64,000 bases of DNA from Neoceratodus forsteri (Eukaryota; Chordata; Ceratodontiformes; Ceratodontidae), in NCBI GenBank assembly GCA_016271365.2, contig CM057451.1, forward strand, positions 365,449,501-365,513,500, read 5' to 3'. Made by a program: the position numbers and the translations under genes. Below the pieces are notes generated by a model. The model saw only the letters and a program-made list of their open reading frames with translations. It ran no database searches and was not told the origin of the DNA. Shown in pieces: positions 43,257-57,180 of the stretch (its first letter is position 1; each line of letters begins with the position of its first letter).

Positions 43257-44356
43257 CCCAAGCAATAGCGCCTCTAAGCCTTCTGGGAGGAGGCATAACG
43301 GAGAGATCTTTAACAAATCCTGACTCTAGGACAGGAGACCTGTAGGCAGCAAGGCGAAACCGGCTCCCGCTGTGAAATGTCAGGCTATAGTGCCTAATGA
43401 ATGTGTGCACTGAGCTCCAAGTAGCCACAGCACAAATGGCCGAGGTGGAGACATTGCCAGTGCTGCAAAGGAGGTAGCCACCCCTTGTCGAAGTGGCTCC
43501 AGACTGTGCCCGGAAGGCTTCTGTTTGTTGCTGTAGCAAAGGAAATACACTGGACAAGCCAGCGAGAAAGGGTCTGCTTTGAGACTGGTTGGCCCAACAT
43601 CTTCTCAGTGAAGGATACGAACAGCTGCTCAGACATGCGAGCTGTTTAGTCCAGTTCAAGTAGTACCTAAGAGGTGGTGAACATCAGGGTGTGAAGCAAT
43701 GCCTCTCCTCTATTAGTGTACTTGGAAAGTACACAGGCAGATCGATGTCCTGGTTAAGAGTAGGGCAGAGACCACCTTAGGCAGGAATTTAGGATTCGTC
43801 CTCAAAGACACTCTGTCCTGGTGGAAAATTAAATAAGGTTCCTTACACATGAGAGCATAGAGCTCGGAAATTCTCCTTGCTGATGTGACAGCAACTAAAA
43901 ATAATGTTTTCCACGACAGAAAACGCAGCTCTCAATCTGCAGCAGGTTCAAAGGGGGGAAGTGTGAGCTGTTCCAGGACGAAGAGTAGGTCCCAAGGAGG
44001 GACGGGATCCTTGATGGGTGGCCTAAGATGTAACATTCCCCTCAGGAAATCCCTAGAGGCATCGAGTTGTGCCACTGTGCGCTGACCTATCGAAGGAGGC
44101 TGTAGACGAATCGCATAGAGGTGAACTTTAATAGAGGAGTAGGCAAGACCTGGGTGGAAGAGGAAAGCAGGTATTCCAGAACTGATTTCTCTGGGCATTC
44201 TAAAGGGAGAGTCGCGTGCCTGAGACCACAGGCAAAATCTGCCATTTCATGGTGTACGTTGCATGTGTTGCCGGCTTTCTGGCAGCGGAGAGAACTTCCG
44301 CCACCCCTTGCGAGACCCCGTGTCGCATAATGGCTATGTCTCGAGGAGCCAGGCAT
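43257..44356 (-). pseudogene. DIRS-B tyrosine recombinase (copy 2)
   Basis: Counterpart of 8,041-9,160. DNA for T-S-A-R-R-I-S-E-L (about 43,855-43,885) is intact, while the H-S-T-R and H-Y-S-L-D regions (about 43,390-43,500) are scattered over frames by several small losses not present in copy 1. The N-terminal part also differs near 44,090-44,105. Confidence 0.8.
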
Positions 44357-44419
44357 GCAGGTTCAGTGAGCGCAAGTCCGGGTGGACTAGGAAACCCTCC
44401 TCTTGAGACAGTGGATGGG

Positions 44420-45431
44420 AGCTGAAAGGCAATGGGACTGGAGGTTCCCGGGACAATTGTGACAGCATGGGGAACCAGATCTGCCTGGGTCAGAAAGGCG
44501 CTACCAGGATCATTGTTGCGTGCTCCCAGCGTAGTTTGAGAAGAACACTCTGGATCAACGGGAAGGGAGAGAAAGCGTAGAGGAATCTGTCCACCCAGGA
44601 GAGGGACGCCTCTCGCCAGAAAACACAGGCCCTGGATCTAGTAGCAAAAATTGGGTAGTTTTGTGTTGGATGGAGCGAATAAGTCCAACTCTGAGTGCCC
44701 CATCAAGAAACAGATCCTCTGCTACCTCCTGAAGGAGTTCCCATTCGTGGACTCTGGCCTGGGAACGACTCAGACCGCCTGCGATTGTGTTGTCCACGCC
44801 GGGAACATGAACTGCAATCAGGCTCGCGCCGTGTGGATTATCCAATCCCACACTCTTCAGCTTCCTGCAAAGGGGTAAGAGTGTCGCCTCCTTGTTTGTT
44901 GAGGTAATACACCACCGCCATATTGTCTGTCTGAAGCAGAAGAGTACTCGAGAGTTTCTGACTGAAAGCCTGCAGGGCATAAAGGACCCCTCATCTCCAG
45001 AATGTTGATGTGGAGGTGAGCTTCCTGAGGTGCCACGTCCTGGGACCTCACCCGTTCAAGTGTGCTCCCCCCCAGCCCTGAGGCATCTGTGGAAAGGATT
45101 ACCTCTGGGGATGGCGCTGTAAACAGAACACCACGCAGAGAGTGTCCCTGGGTCTACACCATTGCCAGTCTTGAATCACTACATTCGTGATTCTGACCAG
45201 ATGCTGCATGTGGTCTTGCCTTTGGTCCCACTGCACTTTGAGCATCCACTGGAGTTACCCGCATGTGGAGCCTTGCATAGGGACGGTTGGAATGGCCGCA
45301 GCCATGTGTCCGAGCAGGCAAAGGACCAGCCTGCGAGGGACAGTCTTCTTCGCTGAGAGATCTCTGATGAGGGATCTGATGTGTTCTGCTCTTTCCTCGG
45401 GAAGAAAAGCTTTCCCTTGGACGGTGTCCAG
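44420..45431 (-). pseudogene. DIRS-B RNase H domain (copy 2)
   Basis: Counterpart of 9,190-10,249, but broken into short frames; the 280-codon open frame of copy 1 is interrupted by many one- to four-base losses between 44,640 and 45,100. Catalytic tracts are still readable piecewise, for example I-L-E-M-R at about 45,000. Confidence 0.78.
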
Positions 45432-45999
45432 AAAGGAAAATTACGTACCTACCGTAATTCTTGATCTTCTTGGACGAGTCTCCACCACTCATTCACACTA
45501 GTGGGATTGGCGCAGGCACTAAGACCCATCGAGACAAACTTTTGCTGGAGGTCGGCGCGAGAGCAGGCGCCCAGTGAGACGGGCGCCGCGAGCAGCGGCT
45601 CGAGCGGTAATGACTATCTCGCACGACCCTCCAACCGCCTCAGTACCTTTTTTACCAAGGAGGTGCAGCGCAACTAACGAAAAGGGTAAACCCAACATTA
45701 AAAAGCGGACATAAGATAGTCCATTATGACCCGTGTAAGAAGGGTCAGCAAGAAGTCCTCACGGCCTAAAGATTTGAGGGAGTGAGCCAATACAGCGGTG
45801 AGCTCGGGGATGGAGGGTGGGCGTGTGAATGAGTGGTGGAGACTCGTCAAGAAGATCAAGAATTACGGTAGGTACGCACTTTCCTATCTTCCTGGACATA
45901 AGTCTCCACCACTCATTCACACTAGTGAGAGTACTGTTGATAATCCCCCAAAAGGGCGTGCAGGAAAGCCAGAGCTCACGTTGCCTAAGATAGAAGCCC

Positions 46000-46830
46000 A
46001 TTAAGGATAGTTCTGCCGAATGCGGAATGCCGCCTGAAATGAACATCCAGTCATAGTGCTTAATCTAAAAGTATGCACTGAGCTCCAGGTAGCGGCGTTG
46101 CATATATCTGCAATTGGAACATTGATTTCGCTAGGGATGCAGCGACCGCCCTAGTAGAGTGATACACTCTACCTTCTAATTTAACCAGACCATGGAATAG
46201 CAATGAAAGGCATGCCACTAACCATGAAGAGATACATCTAATAGCGACAGGTTGACCCAGCCGGGTGTCGCTGAAAAAAACGAACAGTTGCTGAGTCTTG
46301 AACATCCTTGGTTCTATCTAAATAGACATCGAGCTCTCTTAACATCCAAGGAATGAAAGCTTGTTCCTTCATTTTGGAAATTAATGATAGCGGGAAGTAC
46401 CAGAGGTTGGTTCAGATGGAATTCTGACACAACCTTGGAAAAATTTAGGATAGTACGGAGACTACCTTGTCCTTATGGAATACAGTATACTGGAGGTCCA
46501 TTAACCAGTGCATGTCTCAGAGACCCTGCGGGCTGAGGTAATGGCCACCAGGAAGGCAGTCTTCAGGTAAAATTTTAACTCACAGGTAGCTAAGGGTTCG
46601 AAAGGCTTCCGGTGAGCATGTCCAGCACCAGGTTAATGTCCCAGGCTGCAACTGGACGCATAACAGGGGTCTGGTATGGAGAATCCCTACAGAAATCTCT
46701 TCACCATAGGTAACTGAGCCAGAGTTAAGGAAGAAACCGGCTCATGGAGCAGCTGAGATGGCACTAAGGTGAACTTTAACTGTGGAGTATTGAAGACCTA
46801 AGTTTGATAGGTCCAAAAGATACTCCCAGA
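46000..46830 (-). pseudogene. DIRS-C tyrosine recombinase (copy 2)
   Basis: Counterpart of 10,800-11,650. The 46,060-46,305 frame keeps an H-S-T-R-A box followed by an alanine-rich helix; this is the clearest view of that box in either C copy. No certain catalytic tyrosine. Confidence 0.72.
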
Positions 46831-46869
46831 ACAACTAGGAGGACAGGAAAAGGATTCCAAGAGGATTTT

Positions 46870-47894
46870 GCACACCAGAGAAAAACGTTTCCATTTGGGC
46901 GTACGTTTTCGGTTGGCTGACTCGAGCAGCCAGAAGGATGTCTGAGACTCTGAGGAGGCGTTGAACCGATTCACTTCTATCTCTTCAGGAGCCAAGCATG
47001 AAGGTGAAGTGATTTCAGGTTGGGATGGACCAAGGAACCCTGAGTCAGAAGACTGATTTGCAAAGATGGTCTCGGGAGGCTGCCAACATACTGTTGAGTA
47101 GAGAAACCACAGTTGCCGAGGCCAGGAAGAAGCAATGAGAATCATCTTGGTCCCTGAGACACTCGAACTTGAGGAGTACTCTCTGGATTGAGGAAGTGGT
47201 GGAAGAGGCGTAAAGCGTTTGTCCACAGCCTGAGCACCATCCTGACAGAAATGCCAGGCCCTGGTTTCTGGAGCAGAAGAGAGGCAGTTTGCGTTGAGTG
47301 GGGATGCAAAAGGTCAGGTCTGGGTCCCACTCTTTGAACGAGGAGACACGAGCACGGCTGGATCGAGAGACCACTCGTAGGTCTGCCTCCGTTCTGCTGA
47401 GGTGATCTGCTGAGGTCGTTTTGTATACCTGGCAGATAAACAGCGAATCAGAGACTTGTGCTCCAAGCTTCCTCCCACACCCTCATTGCTTCCTGCAAAG
47501 GGGATGAGAATGAGCACACCGCCACTTGATGTAATACATCACTGCTTTGTTGTCCGTTGAAGGAGAATGTTCTTGTGACAAAGGACATCCTAGGCTTCGG
47601 ATTGCAGAGGACCGCTCTCATCTCCAGGACATTTATGTGGAGATGAGTTTGAACTGAATCCACACACCTTGAGTGTGGAGGGAGAGAGTGAGCTCCCATC
47701 CCATTAGCGATGCATCTGTGGTGATGGAGATCCCCACAGTGATCCGGGGGAGCAAAGGGGAATCCTTCAGGAGGTGCTCTCTTGAACCACCAGGTGAAGA
47801 GACCTTGAGAAGGGGCTCCGTCACCTTGATGGGATAAGACTGGGGTGAGAGGTAGGGGACCACTGGTGGAGAGCATCCACTGGGTGGTTCTCAT
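46870..47894 (-). pseudogene. DIRS-C RNase H domain (copy 2)
   Basis: Counterpart of 11,860-12,763. It reads H-I-N-V-L-E-M-R-A-V-L, keeping the catalytic glutamate that is shifted out of frame in copy 1. Other parts are broken. Confidence 0.78.
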
Positions 47895-48056
47895 GTGCAG
47901 TCAGACCAGAGGACAGTGAGACCGAGGGAGCCATAGAGACCCAACATGCGTTACATCGAGAGAGCTGTAACCGATTGGTTCTCCCTGATGTAAGCGGGCC
48001 ATCACGAAAGGATGTCAGTCTTCTGTCCTCTGGAGAAAGCCTTCGAGAAGAGGTGT

Positions 48057-48812
48057 CTAGGGCGTCCCTATGAAAAGGAGCCTCTGGGAGGGTTGCAGTT
48101 GAGATTTTTCAAATTCAGCAGAACTCCCATGGACGTGGAGAGCGAAGTGGTTTGCGGCTTCAAGATCCCTTGGCGGAAGGGCACGCAAAATGTCGTCCAG
48201 GTGGAAACACTCGAGTCCGACTTTCCTGAGATGCTTGTGAGAACTGCACAACACTTTGTAAAACCTCGCGGTATAGAGGATAGCAAAGACAGGACTCTGA
48301 ACAATGCTGACCCAAAGCTACAAACCTGAGGAATTTCACGGTGGAGTCGGGTGGGCGAGGATATGCTGGTAAGCATCCTGCATATCAGAAACAGCCAAAT
48401 GATACTGATACAGCAAGGGTAACAGGGTACCTGATAATCATCTTGAATTTCTCCTGGGAGAATTTGTTTACTTCTGAGGTCTAGAATGGGGCGCATCCCC
48501 AGATTTCTTTGGAACCAGAAAGTAATGGGAGTAGAACCCTGTGTTTCGCATGATACTGGGGCACCAGTTCTAATGCCCTGTTGTTCAGAAGGCCCTGGAT
48601 CTCGCGGTGAGGGAGATCTGAGGCCGACAACCTGGAATAATGTGTGGGACAATTGGGGGTTCCAAGGAAATGAGAGAGTAAACCTCGCGAATTATCCGAG
48701 AAACCCAGCTGTCTGAGGTTATGGACTTCCACTGGTTGCAGAAGTACATCAGACGACCTCCACCCGGAGGAGAAAGTTCCACCTCGGGCAGAGAGGATGG
48801 AACTTGGGCCAA
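48057..48812 (-). pseudogene. DIRS-C reverse transcriptase (copy 2)
   Basis: Counterpart of 12,880-13,650. F-W-F-Q-R-N-L-G and L-D-L-R-S-K-Q tracts are readable; the aspartate pair of the active site (about 48,190-48,205) falls in a different frame from its neighbours. Confidence 0.76.
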
Positions 48813-48829
48813 CGACTCATAAGGTAGGC

Positions 48830-50900
48830 TGAGAACTTTGGGTCCCTGCGCTCTGCTAACGTCTTCTTTGAGGTTGGGCAGGTTGGCTTTTATGGAGCTT
48901 CCTGCCTCTGCCTCGAGAAGGACTGACGACTATGAAACTGGCGTCTGTTCACATGCCCCGAGAGAGAGCAGTGGAGAATCTAGCCAACAATGGCGATCTA
49001 GTCTTCTGAGTGGCCTCTAAGGCTTGCTCCACCTGAGGGCCAAAGAAGGAGCCATCAAAAGGCAGCGCCATCACCTGCTACTGAGCATCATGAGTAAGCC
49101 AAGAGTGCGCAGCCAGGAATGGCGCGGTACAAATCAGCGGCTGCTGACCGAGAAGCAGTGTCGAGAAAGCATCCATGGCGACTTTGACCTGTTGTTGTGG
49201 ACTCAATACCTCTAATAACGGTCGAAGAAGCTCTGACTTGGAATCCGAATCTGGAAGAGCTTCAACCATTCTTTTCATAGAGTGCCACAGGATATACTCA
49301 TACTGAAAAATAGCCTTGATAACTGTGTCAGCATACTTAGAGTGGAGGCAGCAAGACTCTCTTACCTAATGTATCAATCTTCTGAGACTCTTTGTTAATA
49401 GATTGAGGGCTGTAGTAGTTGAGGAAAACGACCTTGTCATTCTCTGCCAGGACTACAATAGGATCCACAAAGGCTTGGGATGCCAAAATGGGGCGATCCT
49501 TGGGGCTGAATACTTCTTATCAATGGTTTAGCCACTGAGGAATAAGAGGGGTTATTCCATACCATTTGAGACAGCGTCTCGAAGGAAAGCTGGTCGGAGG
49601 AGTCAAATCCGTGAGGATCTCGAGCATGTGAAGATACTGAGTCTTAATATCTTCCCAGGATCGATGTCTGTAGTCTGGAGAAAGAGTGGATCCCAGGTTC
49701 TTCAACGAGACTTAAAGGACAGGTCCTCGACCACAGGCTCTGTAACGAAAGATCCTGTTTCCTCACTTCATCACCCAACGAAGGTCTGGGTCCAGGCTCA
49801 ACATCATCTCCTGATGGTCCAGAAAGGACTGTTTGGACAGGAAAGGAGTGAATTAGAGAGGAGAAATGGCAGAAAAACAAGGAGAGTCCCCAAGGGCTGC
49901 CAGCGACCGGGAGGCAGCAAAAGCAGGCTGAAAGCGGCACGAGGCGCGCAGCGCCCGAAGAGCCTGGCGGCCACTTAACGCTCCCGGCGCGCGGGCAGAC
50001 GCGCCGCGCTGGCGAGACCAGCGGCACTCAGACGGCGCGCGAGCAGCGCCCGCGGGCAGCGCCCTGAAGCGGCATCGCAGGCGGCGCGCGAGCAGGCGCG
50101 CCCGATCAGCGGCACCACCGGCGGCGCCCGCGAGATAGCAGCAGGCGCCACCAGCAGCGCCGAGACCCTGTGGCGCCGCCAGCGAGCGCCGCAATCGCAG
50201 CGGCCCAGCAGGCGCCGACACGGCCACAGACCCTGCAGAAAGGCGCGAAAAGCCCGGGAACCTGGAAAACAAAGAAGGAAAAATACCAGGAGATAAGGGG
50301 CATCGGTGAGGCCCCTGCGCGCAACCATGTGAGGAAACACCTAAGCAGATGATCGCTACACCGAAGAAGGCGCGAGCGACTAGGAAGGTCCAACCGCCCT
50401 ACCTGATGCCGGAGGCCGAGGGCTCGAGGTAACTGAGCCAGGCAGAAGAACCAACCTCCGGGCCCATGCGCTCATAAGAAGCCCACTGATGAAACTGCTC
50501 ATCTGGAGCCCTACCTATAGGCGGGGAGGGCTCCCGATGTCGGGGCAGCGATTATCGAGCTGGCGACTCCGAAGAAGGAGACGGCAACTAACAACGATAA
50601 CCGACCGTCGACGCGCAGACATACCAGAGGGCGACCTCGAGTGATGCCTTCTCTTTTTTGACCTGTGGGCCGAAGAAGAGCTCGAGGCCGAACGGCGCCG
50701 AGAATGCGACCGTTTATTTTTATGCCGGCGGGGGGACCGCCCATCCCCCCGGGCATCGGACTGACCGTAGTCGGAACCCCGCTGAGGAGAAGGAGGCTGA
50801 CCGGACCCAGCCCGGCTGACTGAACAGCTTTCATACAAAGTCTCCTACCGTCACCTGACCTGCTCATGGTGACTCCGTCCAGTAGGCGAGACTTCTTCAA
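48830..50900 (-). pseudogene. DIRS-C gag (copy 2)
   Basis: Counterpart of 13,660-15,713, including the GC-rich alanine/arginine-coding stretch at about 49,900-50,240, where the copies differ by many small indels. Confidence 0.58.
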
Positions 50901-51258
50901 GTAAGTTAAATTTAAATATTAGAAAAATTTTACGAAAAATAGAATAAAACTAAGCGATACTACTATCGTGATAATGTTACAAAACAAACTGAAAACTATG
51001 CTAGTTTGAAGTTTGACTCCCGACAAATGACGGCGTCAAATCACTGAAGCGCATTTCGGCGGTAGGAAAAAAGACCTGAGGCGGTTGGAGAATTGCGTCG
51101 CCGAGATGGTCATTACCGCTGAGCCGCTGCTCGCGGGCGCCCGATGTCTGTGGTAGCAGTCTCTCGCCCGACCCTCAGCAAAAGTTTGCCCGATGGGTCT
51201 GAGTGCCTCCGGCGCCAATCCCTAGTGTGAATGAGTGGTGAGACTTATGTCCAGGAAG

Positions 51259-52242
51259 ATCTGCACCTATGAACTGCAGCTTCTGGGGCCAGTTGAGAGA
51301 GACTTCTCGTAGTTGATAAGAATGCCCAAAGACTGGAAGAGCTTGGGTGTTCTGGATAGCCAGCAACAGTGCCTCTTTGGAGGCAGCCATGAGAAGCCAG
51401 TCGTCCAGGTGCAGGGAACACGTGAGTGGCCCTGTCTCTAGAGATGCTGCCACGACTGCCACACATTGGTAAAGACCCTGGGGCTGGCGACAGTCTGAAG
51501 GAAGAGCCGGAACACTGAAAGTGGTGGCGAGAAACTTCGAGCGCAGGAACCTCCTGTCGCTCGAGCTGAGGATGTGCAGGTAGGCATCCTGCATGTCAGG
51601 GATGCTAGGAAGGCGTCCTTTCTCAGCATGGGAATGAGTCCTTGGAGGGTGACCATGCGAGCGTTATGAGCCACCCGACATGTTGAGGTCGCTGAGGTCC
51701 AGTATTGGATGGAGGTCCCTGTTTTCTTTGGAACCAGAAAGAAGTGGGAATTGTGGCGGATCCTTTCTGGTTCTCGGGGACGTACTCCACGCTCCCTTTT
51801 GAAGGAGCATGAGTACTTCTTGCCCGATGAGCGATCTGTGCTGACCCGGTAAGGGAGAGCAGAGGAGGCCTTGTGGGTGGCTTGTCCACCGAATTCTATC
51901 AAGTGGCCTTGTTTGACCGATTGAAGAACCCACCTGTCGGTGGTTATAGACTGCCACCCTGGCAGGAGGTCCATAATATGACCCCGACCTTGGAGTCCGT
52001 TGATCCTGAGGCGGGGGCCAGGAAGGAATCATGCTGTGGCGGCTGAGGGTCCTGCAGGCTGGGCCGACTTTGCAGGGCGTTGGCCTCGGCCTGCGGATGA
52101 CTTCCCTTGGCTCTGAGGGAGAAGGGCCCCTCTGTTGCGGACGATCGCGGGACTGCTCTCTCTGCATCCGGCCTCGAAAATGGCTCTGGTTCCTGAAAGG
52201 ACTGAGGCTGGGGTCTATACATAGCTTGGACAGACCGCACAT
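51259..52242 (-). pseudogene. DIRS-B reverse transcriptase (copy 2)
   Basis: Counterpart of 16,074-17,066, with the Y-L-D-D-W-L-L box at about 51,385-51,415 (read as H-L-D-D-W-L-L because of a local change) and the M-Q-D-A-Y-L-H-I tract at about 51,570-51,594. Confidence 0.85.
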
Positions 52243-54271
52243 CTCGACCTCTTGAAGTTTGGTGAGGACCTTCTCCTGGGACTCACCAAAAGAAACCTCT
52301 CCGTGGAGCAGGGGCGTCCAGAATGTTCTTCTGGGCGTCCGAGAATGAAATCCGGAGACACCGGGCCAGAGTGTCTCCGGGTATCGCCTGAGGCTGCCGC
52401 TCTGGCCAAGGAGTCCGCGGAATCGTACGCGGCTCGCAGCACCTGGGTTCCCACGTCCGAACCCGTGCGGAGGAGTTGCAGCAACTCCTCCTTCTGCTCA
52501 CCTTCTGGCATCTTTTCCACCAGATCCAGTCCCTGCTCCCACAAGGCATTTTGAAACTGGACCATGTGGGCTAGATAGTTGAGAGACCTAATGGCGCAGG
52601 TAGCAGATGCACACGTGCACCTGCCCATAGCGTCCAGTTGCTTGGACTCTGGGTCCGGTGGCAGGGTGCTCAAATGTTGCGGCCTCTGGGACCAGTCATG
52701 TGAGGCTGTAATGACCAGAGAATTGGCCAGAGTATGTGATGCCAAGTACTGGTTCTCCCTAGGAGCCTTGTACAGGCGGTCAGCCTTCTTCGGCATCGCC
52801 GGCAGCGAGTGTGGACATTTCCACGCTGCCTTGGTGACGTCCACAAAGGTGTCCACCAAGGGTGGCACCACCACAGGCTTTGTATCTTTTGGCCGAAGAT
52901 ACCTGGCAAGGCGTAGTCTCTCGGGGTCAAGTTCCTCTGCGTCCCAGCCCATGTTCTCCTGGATATGCCTCACAATCTCTGAGAACAATGGGTCATCCGG
53001 AGGAGATCTTGGGAGCTCACGTGGGTCCGGAGAGGGGACGCTGATGGGATAAGGGGATCTGGATCCATCCCAGAAGTCCAATCCCGTGTCCTCCGTCGAA
53101 GGCGAATGGCGGCGTCTTCTGGGTGTCTTGGGGCTGGGTGACCCTGAAGAAGATCTGGACGGAGGTCTCCTCTTGTCTGGTCTGCCCCTCGGAGGTTCCA
53201 CAGGCTCCTGGGGGGAAGGTACTCGGCCTGCTGCCCCGGATGGGGTGGGGCGCTGGGGCCGGTGGAGTCACGGGTGGAGGAGGAGAAGGAGGTGTGGGAA
53301 CCACGTCCTTCTTTATGGTATCCCACCAATAGGTGAATAGCTCCTTAACCTCTGAAATACTGAGGCCCGACTACGGACCGGGCGCCAGTGGTCGGTCGTC
53401 GGGTTCCGGCGTCGGCCACCCAGGGTCTCTGGTTCAGGAGAGGGTTCCTGGGGAGTGCGACAGGACCGGTTCGCCCGTCTGGTCCTCGGCCTGGGTCAGT
53501 TCCTCCTCCGTGGCGCCTCTGACCGATGTCGGTAGGGCGTGGTGTTCTCTCTCTACAGGGCAGGCGTCCGTGGTGGCGAGGTCTGACCGCGCGGGCATCT
53601 GGCGGTCGTCGGGTCTCGGGACCGGTGGTGCTTGGCCGACGTCGGGTGAGCCGACGTAGGATCTGATGTCCTTTTGAGTGAAGTCAGCTCCTTGGTCTTC
53701 CGCTGGGGTGGAGGGGGCAAGGAGACTGACCGGGCATTGGGGTCCAGGTGATGGGAGCCGGACTTGTGGTGGTGGTGGTCCCCTGACCTTGGCGAGGCCT
53801 TGGAAGCAGAAGAAGAAGGCCTGGAGGTCTTGGCCAGAGGTAGAGAAGAAGAACCCGAAGAAATCTTCACCGCAGCCAGGGGGCTGAGGCGGGCCGGGAA
53901 GGGGCGGTAGGACCGGAGCGAAGCTCACAGGTCGGAAGCCCCTAGAAGAGGATTTTGATCTCACCCTGTCCCTGTGCTTTTCGGTGTCGCGGACTTTCTC
54001 AGCCGATTCCCCTTGGAGGCAGAATCCATGGCCTTAACTTTTTCTTGAGAGAAGGCAGCTTACGAGGCCTTCTGGCGGCGGATCCAGGTCCGCTATTGAA
54101 TCCCTGACAGAAGGTACAGGCCCAGGTGTCGTGATCTGGGCCTAGGCACCAGACATGGGCAATGCAGGTCTTTAAAGGGATTTGCTTCCCACAGGCGCAC
54201 TTGATGGATGGCCTTCCGCTGAGGTTGGAGAGGACATCAGATGGCAGACTTAAATGAAAAAAGTTTTCCAA
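52215..54271 (-). pseudogene. DIRS-B gag (copy 2)
   Basis: Best view of B gag. A 328-codon frame (52,215-53,201) spans the core from P-R-G-R-P-D-K-R-R-P through E-N-M-G-W-D, T-K-P-V-V-V-P-P-L-V-D-T-F and L-L-Q-L-L-R-T-G to the RT boundary. The zinc-type N-terminus (53,999-54,271) has C-A-C-G-K-Q and C-L-G-P-D-H-D-T-W-A-C-T-F-C. The linker between (53,210-53,990) is broken. Confidence 0.85.
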
Positions 54272-54599
54272 GTTGGAAGAACTTTACCAGGCGTTCGCTA
54301 GAAACAGACGAAGGGTCGAGACAATGCAAGTCAACGATGGAAAGAACTACGGGATTCTGGTGGGACCGCCTCCTTATGTACTACGCCTGCGTCGGGATGG
54401 GACCGACGTCGGAGATCCCGCTGAAGACTGCTAGCTAGAAGATTTCCGTGGGGTCCTGACACCTGCCGCTTCAGTCCTAATGGTGTTATCTGCTGCAAGA
54501 GCTGTATCTCAAAGTAAGATCAAGAATTACAGTAGGTACATAATTTTCATATCTTCCCATGTCAGTCTTCACCATTCATTACTGCTGGGTGAATACCAA

Positions 54600-57180
54600 G
54601 CCCCCTGGAGTGGAGCTGACACTGCCCTGAGGGGATAGATTCCCTCAGCCTCCTGCAGGGGAGATGCAGGAGGGAGAGACCCTTCTGCCATATTAGGTCA
54701 ACATAGCCTAAGGCTGGTCAGGCCGAGGAGGTGTGCCCCTTGGCTGGGGGGACGGACGACACCCCTGTAAGTTCCTCCTTGCCTTGCAGGGGAAGAGGCA
54801 GGTCCTCCAGAAAGCAGAGGAAATCACCCTACACCGGGCAATGGGTGACAGCCTGGACAGGTGAAGCCATGCTGTCTGCCTGATGCAGATCGCTGTCCCT
54901 GCCAGTCTGAAACCACCTCACTAGCGTCATATGATGCCCTTGTTTGGTGCCTTCCAAGCTCCAGACCCTGAGCAGAGAGGCAATGAGCTTACCTAGATTC
55001 CTCCAATTGGGCAATGATGCTAACATGCACTAGCATCGACCACAGACACCTGTTGTAGGCAGTGTGTTGAACTTGATGTGTACTAATGCAAAGTAGCACA
55101 TGGGCTGAGAGAAAACTCTTCTTCCCACCAGTCGGACTCAGCAGAATCCAGATCCGGAGGTCAGTTGTGTGCCGGGTGTTGAAGCCTGGAAGGAGTATCT
55201 AAGGCCGTCAGCCCCGAAGAGGGGTGAGGCAGAGAACCCAGAGACTCCTGGGGAGCACAATACCTCCTCCTGCAGTCCGCTGGGGCTGGAGATGAAGTAG
55301 CTGCTGACTGTCAGGTGTGAACTGGCGCTACCCAGAGGAACAGGCCAAGAAAAGGTACCATCAGGTAGTGCTGCTAAATTCGCTCAGAAAGAAGCTTGTC
55401 TCCCACTCAGTATTGCGTCTTACCACATGGGATATATGAAGTTCCTGTAATAACCTCGAGAGGAACTGCTGATATTCAGTGAAATCAGCATCAGAGAAAA
55501 GGTGGACTGAATGTTCCTTTTCCTCAGAAGAGGAAGCCAAGGAAGTCAAGGAGCTCGGGTGCTCAAAGTCCTCCTGCGGCGGTGGAGACAGACGGAAGAC
55601 CTGTTCATCCATGGCTCTAACATTCCTAGGGAAGGCTGCCACAGTGGCCCTGAACATCTCCCAGGTTAAGGGCCCCATAGGGCCCACATGGCCAGGGACA
55701 GGGGGAAGTGACTGCAGAGGGACTGGGGAAGAGCACCTAACTGAAAGTGCACAGTCTCTGCCAGGGCTCTGAGACCTCGCAGTAGATACTCCAGCTCAAG
55801 GGGATCCAGGGGTCAACCCAGTCAGCATATGCTGTAGATGTGAAAACATATCCTGGCAGAGCCCTGAGTGGAAATCCCCTCTGTGGCACGACTGCAGTTG
55901 CATGGATACAAAAGGGCAATCCCCAGTCTAGCCCACTAAGGGCACTTCTGAGGACTCAGAGGAGGAGAAGTGGGGCTCTGCACCATGAATCCTCCCCACC
56001 CCATGCAAGGAAGTAGAAGAGGGCCCCCGTGCTTCACCCCAGCCCCTCAGATTCTAAGGCCGCCCTCTTCCTCAACCCCAGTGTTAAGGGGTTCCCAGAT
56101 CCTGCAGACCCCACCGGGGGGGGCCCGTAGAAGAAAGGGTCCCTGTCCCAAGTGAGGAAGCCAAGGCAGCACCAGACATGGCAGCTGCCCCAGTCCCCAT
56201 AGTTGAGACTGCCACACCAGGCCCCCCGGAACCACTATCCACCACAGGGCCCCCAACACCGGAATCAGCAAGAGAGCCCAAGAGGTGAACACTGGGTCAC
56301 CTGGTGCCATGTTCAATGGGGCTCCTGACTTGGAGTCGGGACACCAATCTGGATTGTGGAGTCATCCTCCTCTGAAGAAGAGGAGACCACACATACCGCC
56401 AGACTGGCAACACCAGAGCTCCAGAACTGGCAGGCGCTGCCACAGGACACGGCACTGCCACCCCAATCACAGCACTGTGAACGGTGCCGGGATCCAAAGC
56501 AGCGCCGGCAGGTGGCGCTGAGGGTCCACCGGTGCCCGGCCCAGCAGCCATGGGCTGCAACACTGAGAGAGCCTGCACCTTCATGGAGGTGACTGCCATG
56601 GCAGTGCTCTGAACCCGGTTCTGCAGGGAACCGAGCCACTCCTCCAGCACCTCGGAAGAAACCTCCTCGATGGCAAGGCTGGAGTCCGAGGAGGTTTCCT
56701 CATCACTGGGCCATACAGACCCGGGAGGGGACCCGGAGGCAGGGTCAAGAGATCTTGCCATGGCATCCCTAGAACGATGCAGTTCTCTGAATGTCAGTAG
56801 GGCCCTACCAACTTTAAATGCGTGGATCTCAAGAATGCGGTGGTCCATGGAGAAGCAGGTGCAGCAGTTGTCCATATCGTGGTTGGGACCCAGGCAATGC
56901 AGACAAATGTCATGTCGGTCCGAAACAGAAAAATGCTGGCCAAAGGGGCACAGACGCATGGGAGCATGGCCCACTTTGGATTTTCTCTAAGCCTCTGAAC
57001 CAGACATGACGCGAAAACAATTAAACAAATTAACAGAAAAGGACCCGGCGCTGTCGGTAATAACAAATGGAATGGGCTTATCAGTTTCCAAACAGCATCG
57101 GGTGAAACTCAGAACCTGGATACAGAAGCAGTAAGCGGCATCGAGATTCGGTGAAGGCCCGATGATGCAGCAAACTCTGA
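54600..57180 (-). pseudogene. DIRS-D gag (copy 2)
   Basis: Counterpart of 19,409-22,000. The N-terminal part is longer here (56,297-56,974, 225 codons), joining the C-x2-C cysteine unit to the acid/serine tract that is broken in copy 1 near 21,400-21,520. Confidence 0.76.

Larger units (their letters stand above)
45432..51258 (-). mobile_element. DIRS-C retrotransposon (copy 2)
   Basis: Counterpart of 10,250-16,073 at the same position in B. ICR at 45,823-45,927; left terminal repeat 51,004-51,258. Confidence 0.9.
42785..54518 (-). mobile_element. DIRS-B retrotransposon (copy 2)
   Basis: Counterpart of 7,569-19,338, with the same terminal repeats and DIRS-C at the same codon. ICR at 43,141-43,256; left terminal repeat at about 54,365-54,518, shortened by losses near 54,385-54,420. 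Confidence 0.9.
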